Assembly (NCBI GenBank): GCA_964057225.1
Contig: OZ059900.1
Span: 9,806,501-9,870,500, forward strand
DNA length: 64,000 nt
Source: Auanema rhodensis
Taxonomy: Eukaryota > Nematoda > Chromadorea > Rhabditida > Rhabditidae
Direction of reading: 5' to 3'
This document shows, piece by piece, positions 26,493-36,800 of the stretch. Within the stretch, counting starts at the first letter, position 1; each line of letters starts with the position of its first letter. Below the pieces are notes generated by a model. The model was given only the letters and a program-made list of their open reading frames with translations, was not told the origin of the DNA and did no database searches. Position numbers and translations under genes: made by a program.

Positions 26493-29231
26493 ACAAAATC
26501 GATAGCAAATCGAAAATCCAAAAAACGCTCGGATGGATTTTCAACAGGAAAAAGTGTTTATTTTGGTATTTAAAAGCTGATATCTCTGTTCAAACTCAAT
26601 ATTTTTGAATTTTGATTGAGTTCTTCTGTAGTTCTGATTCATCTCTTCTCGCTCACAGAGATTTCAAAAACTTTCTCTTTTGGTTTGAAAGTTATAGCTT
26701 CATGAATATGAGACATGAAGCCTAAAGTTAGACTTTGAACAGCTCTATCTCCTTAACCATTAAGATTTTCAACAATTTTCAATCGGATTCGGAATCTACG
26801 TAATGAGATCTATTCAATGAACTGTCTATATTGAAGTTTGGAGCACTTTGAAATTTTGAAAACTAAAGAAATTAGCCAGTTTCAGGTTTGAGAAATACAA
26901 TTTTCGAGTTTTCTAAGTTTTAACTAGCTTATACGATAGAGTTGAACGTGCTGATTTCAAATTTGAAAATCCCGATTCTCAATTTTCACTTCTGAAGGAG
27001 TTACGAGACTTTAAAGTTTTTGACGTTGAGCATTCAGAAGGATATATCTCCGTTCAGACGAATTTTCAGAAGTTCGAAATTATCAGAATGTACTTCTATG
27101 AGTTTGTTTTACCTATGCAATCAATTTCAAACCTTTTGCTTAAAAATTTTAGTTTTTGAAGAAATCATCCCATTCCATGTACTCCCCCCTTACCTACTTT
27201 TAGATTGAAAACATTCGTCTTCATGGGAAGATTTTGAAAATTTCTAATTTTTTTGTTAATTATATGATATAAACTATAACGAATTAAAGTGTTAGAGATG
27301 AAACAACGTAAAGATTGCTCTTCTTATACTTGGAATCTTAGTTTTTCATTATATTCTTCTTTGTAAAACCTTTGAACATCAAAACGAGATTGACAATACA
27401 TTGGAAGATGAAACAAGGATAATCTTAGAATATATATCTGAGTTCATATCACATAGTTAACTATGACATATAAATAACGTCAAATACTACAATTATCTAA
27501 AACTCTTCTGAACCTATAAAAGTAAAAAAACTTCAGAGTAGACGGTTTATCGATCGATTTTAGGTCGACAAGTAGGTAAGGGGGGAGTACATGGAATGGG
27601 ATGATTTCTTCAAAAACTAAAAAATTTAAGGAAAAGCTTTGAAATTGAGCACATAAGTAAATCGAACTCGTAGAAGTAGATTCTGATAATTGCGAGTTTC
27701 TGAAAATTCGTCTGAACGGAGATATATCCTTCTGAATACTCATTGTCAAAAACTTTAAAGGCTCGTAACTCCTTTGAAAGTGAAAATTGAGAATCGGAAT
27801 TTTAAAATTTGAAATCAGCACGTTCAACTCTATCGTATAAGCTAGTTAAAACTTAGAAAACTCGAAAATTGTATTTCTCAAACCTGAAACTGGCTAATTT
27901 CTTTAGTTTTCAAAATTTCAAAGTGCTCCAAACTTCAATATAGGCAGTTCATTGGATAGATCTCATTGCGTAGATTCTGAATCCGTTTGAAAATTTTAAT
28001 AAACATCAATGGTTAAGGAGATAGAGCTGTTCAAAGTCTAACTTTAGGATTCATGTCTCATATTCATGAAGCTATAACTTTGAAACCAAAAGAGAAAATA
28101 TTTGAAAATTCTGTGAACGAGAAGAGATGAATCAGAACTACAGAAGAACTCAATCAAAATTCAAAAATATTGAATTTGAATAGAGATATCAGCTTTTAAA
28201 TACCAAAATAAACACTTTTTCCTGTTGAAAATCCATCCGAGCGTTTTTTGGATTTTCGATTTGCTATCGATTTTGTTAAAAAACGCAGAAAGGGATTGTA
28301 CTTGCTCGTGTAGAATGCAATCCAATGCTCGGACCACTAGACCACTATGTTCATACTAATATTGTTTAATTCTCATAAATCAGGTGATAGACACGATAGG
28401 TAACCGGAAAATGGAGGAAATCGTTGTATACACCAGAACGAAGTGTCCGAAGAATTGTTTAGCTGATATAAGGTGTTCAGTCCTTCAGAGAGAATAGATG
28501 AGGAAGATTGAAATTGTGTGTCAATTAGAGAGAGAGAGGGATAGAGAGAGAGAGAGTTGTGAATATTTTTATTTTTGTAACTTACCTGGAGAGGATATGA
28601 TCCAAGGAGAGTTTATCAACTAACCTGGAATACAACCATTACACCAAGATGTTATACTATTTGATGTTAAAATACAATATATAACAGAGCAAAAATCAAT
28701 ATTATGGAATTGAAAGTACAGTTCAATTCTGTTTCTATCTGAAATTCTCATAGAAACGAAAATTAAAGGTAGAAACTGCTATGAAAAGAGTAGTATTGAA
28801 ATGTTTCATGAAATAGTATTTTAATGAAACGATATTGTAATGTTTTATTTTATGATCCAAGCACTGATCAACTATTTATACAGACATTCATGCAAACATC
28901 ATAAGAATCTGAACCAACTTTCTCCTCACCGTTTAACTTGTGAGGATCCAAAAATAAAATAGAGAGTCTTGATAGACTACTACTTATGATGAAGATTTTA
29001 ATAGTCAAAGTAAAATGTTTATCTCCATGAAACAGTTCATCGTATCTCATACGTGTGTTCATTATTTTGTCGAAGATTAAATGCAAACCCAATTTCCCAG
29101 TATGTTTGCTCTGTTAGAAATTAAGAGAACATTTTAATAAACAACAACAAATTTTATTTGAACAGAACAAATTTCATATTCATAATCCAACAAAAACATT
29201 TAGAGACGTGAATTTACGTCTAGTCGGTGAT

Positions 29232-29900
29232 CTAATCGGTTTCTGCCATGCCGAAGTGCCTACGAATTTCACCTCTGAAAACAATATTTTTTTTGAGAAA
29301 CCTAGCATGCACACCTTCTTGTAGTTAGAGCTTCTTTCATTCTCCTGAGATGGGCCCGAGTTTCATCAAATTCTTTCAAGAAACCTTCCGGAAGATGGTA
29401 AATATCATTTGGTAACTGTTCCGCCTGATTTTTTACAAAATATACGTAATCGACTATCAAGTCATGAACTTTGCGATATTCCTGGTGCATATGAAGATAA
29501 TATCTCTCCTCAGGTTCCAGCAGACACGATCTAGTTTCCAGCAGTCTTCTAATATTAGCTATAGACTTCCTCATTTCATAAACATTCTTCAACTGATCAG
29601 TATAAGCAATTGTTCTCTCAATGAGTGTAGTTTCAACATCAGTCATTTTATTGCTCAGTGCTTTCATATCGTGAGCCATCTCCGTATTTGCACGTGGAAT
29701 CATATTAATAATGTTGTCACGGTGGGATTTGTAACTCTTTATCTTCTCAAGCTCTTTGTTTTGATCTTTCAAAATCTTTCTCAAATTCACATCAAACAAT
29801 TCCCCATTTCTCACATAGAAATCAAAATCTCCAAAGAATGTAATAGGAAACTCCTGAAAATATATAAATAGGAATACAGTAATCTGGATTTCATTACCAT
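29232..29900 (-). CDS. Gene A2: coiled-coil protein, unknown function
   Basis: Three exons on the minus strand: 29898-29900 (start codon alone), 29315-29853 and 29232-29274, giving 194 residues. The start codon is the last codon of a short exon that follows a strong acceptor (tttttcag), possibly a trans-splice site. The N-terminus contains the motif ITFFGDFDFYVRNG, then a long charged helical region with heptad-like spacing (about residues 25-180) and a basic C-terminus (LTTRRRGEIRRHFG). It follows gene A1 in the same direction, with about 650 nt between the A1 stop and the A2 start, so an operon-like pair is possible. Its TAG stop lies 1 nt from the outer edge of the large inverted repeat. 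No family recognised; the FFG motif has a loose echo in gene B1. Confidence 0.7.
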
Positions 29901-30551
29901 ATTCCAAATTACTTATTAAAACAAGATTGCAGAAATTTTATGAAGAATTCCTGAAAAATGTTTAATTAAATAATAAAAAATAAAAGTAATTAATTTATTA
30001 TTAAAAGGTGAAAAAAATTCAAATTTTGAATTAAGCTAATGAGAAATTTTGGCGCCTAGCAATAGAGCACACATTCAGATAACTGGTACTAATATTAAAG
30101 TTAGTCCTATATTAGCCATAGTCCATAATTATTTATACCAGTATAACTATTTTTATTTATCGTTCACATCGTTCTTTTATTTTTATTTTCGTTTTTTATT
30201 TGTTTTGAAACCTTTTCTATTAAGTCATTTTATTCAATTGATTATAAAATTGATAATATCTGGTACTAATAAAGATATTTGTCAACAGTGATTTATTTAA
30301 ACTCAATCACATTAAAATATCTATGAAAGCAATAAAAATCGTGTATGGTTTAAAAAATATTCATTTTTAAGATGAAATACAATCTTCAAATAATAAAAAT
30401 TTCAAACAATATGAAAATAATAGGATAAAATTTAAAATGCTTTCATATTATTAAATTTGATCAAAATAATAAAAAGTCTCATAAAACTATAAAATCTGAA
30501 CAAAGACAATGATAACATCACTGTTATAATATAGAATATTCTATAATTGTT

Positions 30552-32377
30552 TTATTTTTCTTCTATTTTTCTTCTTTTTGCATTCTGATGTAAATCATCA
30601 TCGTTAGAACCATTGTCCTTGTTCTTGTCATCATCCTAAAACATTAACTAGAAAATACTAATCAGGACTTTCTCACTTACAAGTAATTGTTTTGTTTTGA
30701 GTAGTTGGTTTTGGTTCGAATTCATTTTTTCTTTACCAAGCTAAACACTAAAACCATCAAAAAAAACCAAATATTCTCGCTTACAATATCTGCTGCCGAG
30801 TGTTGTGCATTTGAATTAGATTTCACATCATTCACGCGCAAATTAAAGCCCACGAGGAATGCAGATTTTCTTTTGATCTTAAAAATAAATTATATACTCA
30901 AACGACATTATGAATTCAAGATACCACAGGTTTAGGTTGTGCAAACACATGTTTACTACCATCACTATCGGAGAGTTTTGTAGTTTGCGAATCTTTGATC
31001 TATTTTTGCCTTATTAGAAGGAAATGAAAAATGCTATACTCACAACCTGATCAAATTGGAGCTTCCTTCTAACAACACGGGGAGTAACACCTGAAGCATG
31101 CTCGTTAGAAATGAAACTAGTAGTATTATTGAGAAATTGCTGGAAAAATGAATTATTTGTTGTTTTAGATTACATCAAAGAAATGCTTACCTGCTTATTG
31201 CAATGATTAAATATATTCTCAATTTTTAAATTAGATGACAGAGTATCAGTGCTTTTCTTTTCAAATATGCTGGTCTTAACGTCGTTAGGGCACGTTTCGC
31301 GATAGCGGGTTGATAAGGATTCAAGTACAGTATCCATATTCTCCATCATTTTATTACAGAGAGAACTCATTTTATCTAGTTTATCTGCATTGCATGAACG
31401 ATCTGATGAAATTTTGATCTCAGAGAAATCACATGAAGTCAGATATTCATATTCTTTCAGATAGATCTTGAAACATTCATCATATTTTTGTTTTGTGATA
31501 TGAAGACAGTGATTAATATGAAGTAGGTGACGCATCTCATCTTTACGTCGCTCGAGTTCTTCATTCAAAGTTAAAATTTCTTTTGAAACAGATTGTTGCT
31601 GAATCAGAGCTGAATCTTTGAATTTTCCCAGATCTTAAATGAGTAGCTCATGGGGCAGTACAAACATAGATAACTTACCAGATATTTCAATAACGTTAGC
31701 ACGATTAGGTTGACTGATCTGAATACACAGAAAACATTAATATAAGATACGAAAGAACAATTAATTACCGTTTTATTGAGAGCTACTTTTGGCAAGATAT
31801 CAGCATTATTATTAGATAGTTCACGTAGACGTGAAATATTGTTATTCAGTGAACTATTTGATGTGATGGAAAAACATTTCGTTGAGCTAGAACGAGAACC
31901 GACTAACTTAACCATTCCAAGAGTCTCTTTGTTATTCGGCTCATCGTTTTCATCAAGTGTTTCAGTTTCTATCAGACTACGTAGAACAGAATCAGGAGAA
32001 CAGTTGTCAACTTTCGTATCCTTCAGCAAACGATTACTTTTTTTTCCAATCTGAGCTTCTGGTAATTTATTAGGAATAGTTTTGGATAGTTGTTGTAGAG
32101 CTGAGAAACTGTTGAACGACGACTGGTTCAATACGGTGGAAACATCTGTCATTACGTTAGAATCCGCCGCAGATGAAGCGTGCGCAATAAAAGTATCTTG
32201 GATATCAGACAGACTATCTCCGTCAAATAAATCTATTTCTGCAGGTTCGGGTATAACATTATCAGGGAAATATATACGGACGAAGTCATCAATATCAATG
32301 CAACTCATGTCTAGCCGTGAGTTTGTTGTTTCCTTTAAACAGTATTGTATATCAGAAAAATTGTAAAAACTAACCAT
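30552..32377 (-). CDS. Gene A1: Ser-rich/acidic plus coiled-coil protein, unknown function
   Basis: Eight exons on the minus strand join in phase: 31769-32377, 31679-31718, 31191-31609, 31044-31139, 30925-30999, 30785-30877, 30681-30740, 30552-30635; 491 residues. The first ~200 residues are Ser/Asn/Asp-rich and probably disordered. A coiled coil follows (exon 3, starting ALIQQQSVSKEILTLNEE). The C-terminus is acidic then basic (AKRRKIEEK), resembling a nuclear localisation signal. A polyadenylation signal AATAAA overlaps the stop. It is paralogous to gene B1: both first exons end ...KT in phase 0, and both coiled coils share an LC..MM/ML.NM pattern (LCNKMMENMDT versus LCDDMLDNMES). The fifth exon has a weak acceptor. 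A start at the internal MSCIDIDD is also possible. Family unknown. Confidence 0.72.
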
Positions 32378-33273
32378 AATTTAGTAGAATTACTAACAAA
32401 GTAAGTGAATCAAATATGCTGTCAATTCTAAAAATATTCGAATTCTAAGAAGAAAAAATATTATATATAATAAATATATGAAGTATGTTAATATATGTTG
32501 TTCTTTGAATTTAAGTGTGATCTCGTAAGGAAATCCCATTGAATTTATACCATAATGCATTACCCACTACACATTTGCCATATCTCTTGTCAATAGATAA
32601 AACATCTGACATTAGAAATTTTAAAAATTATATAGGACTTCTTACGTTATAGGTCCCGTTGCGGAGTAACCGTAATTGCACCGGTTTGTAATACAAAAAA
32701 AAATACCGCAAATAGCAATATAGCACAAAAATGGTTAAAAGGTCCCGTAACGAAGTTACTGTAATTAAACAGAACAGTAATTCAAAATAACAATTACCGC
32801 AAAAACTAATATAGTACGTATTAAGGTAAAAGGTCCCGGCGCGCAACAACCGTAATTTTGAAGTAGAATCCAGAAAAAAATTCCCGCTCAATAAGGACAT
32901 ATTAGTTCAAAGGTCCCAAGACGCAATTACCGTGTTTTTCTAGAATTTTCTAGAAAAACAAACAAAAAATGAAGTTAAAATGGTTAGAATACTAATTAGA
33001 TTAAGAAATCAGTAAGAATGATAGCTTATATGATTATACAAGATATGGATCCTACATCAATTGAGATTAAAAATAAAACAGTATAAACACAACACAAAGG
33101 GAATAAAAAAAATAATAAAAAGAGAAAATATAATTTAGGAAGACAATAACAACAGTTGTTTGAATGGGTTGTGATAAGTGATAATCCCGCGTAGTATTAG
33201 GGCAAATACGTATTTACTGATAACTGTTTATTTACCATATCTTTTTATTTCTTGGAAAGAGTTAATAAAAAAA
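32378..33273. other. Region between gene A1 and 5S gene 1
   Basis: Upstream region of A1 and downstream region of 5S gene 1. Contains the ~90-bp tandem repeat described separately. From about 33145 it holds a segment shared with 60065-60180 (beginning ataacaacagttgtttgaat) and partly with 52425-52495, showing the duplicated 5S unit. Confidence 0.7.
32651..32937. repeat. Four-copy ~90-bp tandem repeat with GGTCCC...CCGTAATT core
   Basis: GGTCCC begins at 32652, 32741, 32832 and 32912, spaced 89, 91 and 80 bp. Each is followed by a variable GCG-containing segment; the first three then end CCGTAATT or CTGTAATT, the fourth TACCGTG. Between the cores lies a second shared segment (accgcaaa...aatatag). 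Copies have diverged. The array lies between the 5' end of gene A1 and 5S gene 1 and was not seen in the corresponding place next to gene B1. A minus-strand open frame runs through it only because the period is near a multiple of three. Confidence 0.75.
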
Positions 33274-33391
33274 GCTTACGGCACCCGGGATTCCCAAGCC
33301 GTCTCCGATCCAAGTACTAACCGGGCCCAACGTTGCTTGACTTGCCAGATCGGACGGGATGGCGTACTTTCAACGTGGTATGGTCGTAAGC
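33274..33391 (-). rRNA. 5S ribosomal RNA gene, copy 1
   Basis: The complement begins GCTTACGACCATACCACG and ends GGTGCCGTAAGC, 118 nt with pairing ends. It includes the conserved internal control region (AGTACTTGGATCGGAGACG). A seven-T run follows the 3' end as a Pol III terminator. It differs from copies 2 and 3 at one base (TCCGATCTGG here, TCTGATCTGG there). It is transcribed toward gene A1. The outer BEL/Pao element begins 21 bp upstream of its first base. Confidence 0.97.
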
Positions 33392-33407
33392 GAAACTTTG
33401 AATCGCT

Positions 33408-33412
33408 TTGTC
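33408..33412. repeat. Target-site duplication of outer BEL/Pao element, left copy
   Basis: Bases ttgtc directly before the LTR start TGTCGCGG. The same five bases follow the right-hand LTR at 51691-51695. Five base pairs is usual for BEL/Pao integrases. Confidence 0.9.
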
Positions 33413-33471
33413 TGTCGCGGTTAGCGATTATTTTTTATCCTTTTTTCTATGTTTTGTTCCATTTCAGTTTT
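33413..33471 (+). repeat. Outer element 5' LTR, first 59 bp (detached)
   Basis: Begins TGTCGCGGTTAGCG and ends ...ttccatttcagtttt, where the inner element starts with TGTCGCTTCGG in opposite orientation. The missing rest of this LTR resumes at 42386. Confidence 0.95.
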
Positions 33472-33773
33472 TGTCGCTTCGGCGAAGGTATTCGGTTGTC
33501 GGTATTCCGCTGAGAATTAATAGAACAGATAGTTAGTGGTAGAATGCTTTATTAAAGAGAAAGTTAACAATTCAACAAAATATAGATCGTCTATACTCCG
33601 TTGAGGTTTGGTTGAGGTATGTCTTGTATTTTCCGATCCCAAAGATGAAGATATGGGAAGGCGGGCCGAAAAGTACAATCTGAAATAGACAAAGTAAAGG
33701 AAAACGATAAAAACAAAACTGAAATGGAACAAAACATAGAAAAAAGAATAAAAAATAATCGCTAACCGCGACA
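33472..33773 (-). repeat. Inner element 3' LTR
   Basis: 302 bp, identical by eye to 42079-42380. On the sense strand it starts TGTCGCGG and ends GAAGCGACA, with an AATAAA signal in its second half (plus-strand tttatt near 33549). Confidence 0.96.
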
Positions 33774-33833
33774 CTGCCGCCGCAGCTAAGCCATTGGCCT
33801 TTTGCGACGTTGTCCGTCGCATAATGACCCATG

Positions 33834-33841
33834 ATGCTTAT
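33834..33841 (-). other. Deletion scar in inner element (455 bp missing)
   Basis: The 8 bases ataagcat (sense) occur once here but twice in the outer element, at 50866-50873 and 51321-51328. The DNA between those two copies is absent here. A deletion between short direct repeats explains the full 455-bp length difference between the two elements. Confidence 0.9.
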
Positions 33842-33881
33842 ATAGTAAGATTTTTAAGGATAGTACGGAATTAGTTCAATG

Positions 33882-36800
33882 TTAAAATCTTCTATCAAAA
33901 CAAAGATTTCTAAGAATAAAGAAAAACTTGGTTGTTGTATCTATTATGATTTTAATAGTACGGAAAGCTGTGATCAAGAAAAAATAAATGGCTGGAGTAC
34001 AACCTAGGTATCCCAAAAAACATATGATGATCAGAAAAACAACGCAGATTGAAAACATCATCCAGTGTTCTTTAAAAAGTTTCAAAAAAGGAATTATGTC
34101 AGGTATTATAACTGAATTCTGATTTGAATGAATTTCATTTGGTTCATTAGTAGATGAATTAAAATATAATTGTCCCGTTACAATTATATCAATTTTTTCA
34201 TGATTACATTTAGTATGACAAACTTCATTTATAATTGAATTATCTCTTTTAATATTGATATTTGTAATTTCATTGAAGGGTGAACATTTAATCATGAATA
34301 CATCTTTTGAACACTCGATCGGTATCCATGTTTCTTTAGATGACATACAAGAAAACAATGCAGATGCACCCTGCCCACAGGAATAACATCCGGAGAGACT
34401 GATCAATAAGGGACGACAAGGTATATCATAGGAAAATGTATTACTGTCATATAAAAGTTCAGAATCAATTGAAACTGTAGTTTCATCATACTGAGTTCGA
34501 AAAGTTAAGGATGTATCGGGTTTATAGATTGTCTCCGTGTTTGCCATATACGGAGGTAAAATATGAGAAAAATGTGTGAAATTATGTTGTGGACATATAC
34601 AGCCAGCAACATCATTATTGATTTTGTTACAAGTACAATCGATAACCGTTGTACATCTTGAAAAATTGTCGGAAGTGTCTGCCTTCGAAATACATTGTAC
34701 CATAAATGGAAAATGTGGTTCAACAGCAAAGATTTGATTGTTTGAAGCAACAAAATAATAATTATGAAGTGGAGTAGGAGGTTTGTCTTGTGTATTGATC
34801 GTCATATTGAAAAAAGAGTAATTCATCTTCAAATATGGTGGAATTGTGATATTATAAATATTTTTATCTTTAACAATATGTGTTGTAATTTCAAAAGTTG
34901 AAGATGTTGTCCAATCTTCACATTTAAATACTTCAAATATGTCGTCCGAAGTAGGTACATGTTCTAATTTGTAGAAAAGACAAGGGTTTTCCCAAAATGT
35001 CAAACAACGCCATATATGTGCTGAGGACCGGACACATTTGGATTGTGTTGGATAATTATATGGTTCGAATTCAGAAATACGAGAGCGATGATTCATAGTT
35101 TCACAAGTTTGATCACAAGATCCCATATGAGCACATCGAAAATCAACAGTTAGTTTAGGCAAAGTAGCCTTTGTAAAAAATTTTGTGGTTTTCTTACATT
35201 CATAACTTGTATATAATTTTCGAATTTGAATATAGCCAATAGAATGATTTTTAAATTTTATATCCAGGCATAAATCTTTAACTCCAGGAGAAAAAACTAT
35301 TTGATCACTATATTGGTGATAACATTGAGTACGATTCAGACAATGTGTAGAAACCGAATGAATAACGTGATGATCGGTACAAGCAGTAGCATTATTAATC
35401 AGAAATATCGTTAGTATACTGATAATTGATAATCGAGAACCTCTTTTCCAAAATGGAGGATATAATTTAGGTTCTATATGTGGAATATTCTCAGATGAAG
35501 TTGGAGGAGGTTCAATAACTCCTAATTCAATATCATTCTGTTCCGGAGTATGAGGTCTAAGTGTGAAAAAAGAAGATATGTAACGAATAGTATTAGACCA
35601 GGAATTATATCGATATTGATGGAATCCTATGCGTATACAACAACAAAGGATGCCAAATAAACAACAAAGTGGTAAGAACAATGACCACATGGCAAGATGA
35701 GGAGCACAATGTGGGTTTCCAAGCAAATGTATGGATAAAAACTTTGCCTCATCACATACTACAGAATTTGCAGATGCTACGGGTAAAAATATCGATATTA
35801 TTGTAAAAATTAAAATTGCAGACGTCATTGCTGATTTGAAATTCTTTCGCGAAGCGTATGTGATGTGATCCCGTAAAGGTAAGGTGCGAACACGTTTTTC
35901 GTTTGTTTCAGTAGATGGTTTTACGTCGTTTTGGTCAATGGTAGGCAAAATTATGGTTTGTTTTGCTTTACTTATGTTTTTCTTTTGTAATTTTTTACGA
36001 TTATCGTCAGGCGTATGACCTGGACCCCATAATTGTAATTCAGCTTCTTCCTCAAGGATCGGATTATGTATCGAAGAAATTTTGGACGTAGGTATGTAAA
36101 TTTTTTGAGGATTATTAATATCTATTGGTTCAGGACATGTAACCACATTGTTCGTTTCATGGATTGAAGGTACAGGTGAGTTTGATCTTATAATATATTC
36201 CTGTATTGGTTGAGCATCAAGGTTCATCATATCCGAAGCAGATCCTACCTTCAAAGACAATGAAGTGTCTTCGGAAGGAGTAGATCGAGGAATTGATGTC
36301 ATATCAGGTAAAACACTTCGTAATTCAAGTGGATATAGATGATTTAAGGAACGAGATATGATGTTCCCAGCTGGAGTGAGAACTTTAGCTGTACGAATGA
36401 ATCCATCAGAACTACTTATAAGTTCTGTGATTCGACCAAGTTTCCATTGACCACGAGGTAAGTTATCGTTATGTATAACTACAATTTCACCAATATTAGG
36501 TTTATTGGCATTTGCTGAAGGTTGTTTTCGGGAATGTTTGTATATATCACGAATATATATCAAATATTCTGTTTGAAATTTATCCCAAAACATCGTAGCT
36601 GCATCAGAAGTAAGTTGTAAAGTTTTTAATGCTTGTTCAACGTTTTGTATTACAGGAATATCAATGGAATTATTATAAACTCGAGAACCACAATCATCCG
36701 GTAGGGAAAGAACAAGACCAGGCGAAATGAAATCGACAGGACGAATAGGTACGTGATTTATATTATTTGGATCTGGATGTGTTAAAGGCCTTGTGTTAAT

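Larger units (their letters stand above)
25539..29230. repeat. Large inverted repeat (two 1.66-kb arms, 369-bp loop)
   Basis: Bases 25539-27200 are repeated in reverse complement at 27570-29230; the loop is 27201-27569. The outer end reads tcaccga...tcggtga. Outer parts of the arms (to about 26580 and from about 28190) are almost identical. Inner parts carry many substitutions, roughly one in ten by eye. Each arm holds a 74-codon open frame (25677-25901 plus; 28868-29092 minus) with no recognised domain, a CT/GA microsatellite, and two tRNA-like A-box segments. A transcript across the whole would fold into a long hairpin. No transposase is visible and no clear target duplication was found, so a foldback-type element or a local inverted duplication are both possible. 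Confidence 0.93.

Noticed and set aside
32628..32900. Minus-strand 90-codon frame with repeated RLLRxGT-like blocks
   Set aside because: Arises from the ~90-bp tandem repeat, whose period is close to a multiple of three; no splice or start support.
33178..33513. Plus-strand 111-codon open frame
   Set aside because: Runs across the 5S rRNA gene and into the LTR; not a protein gene.
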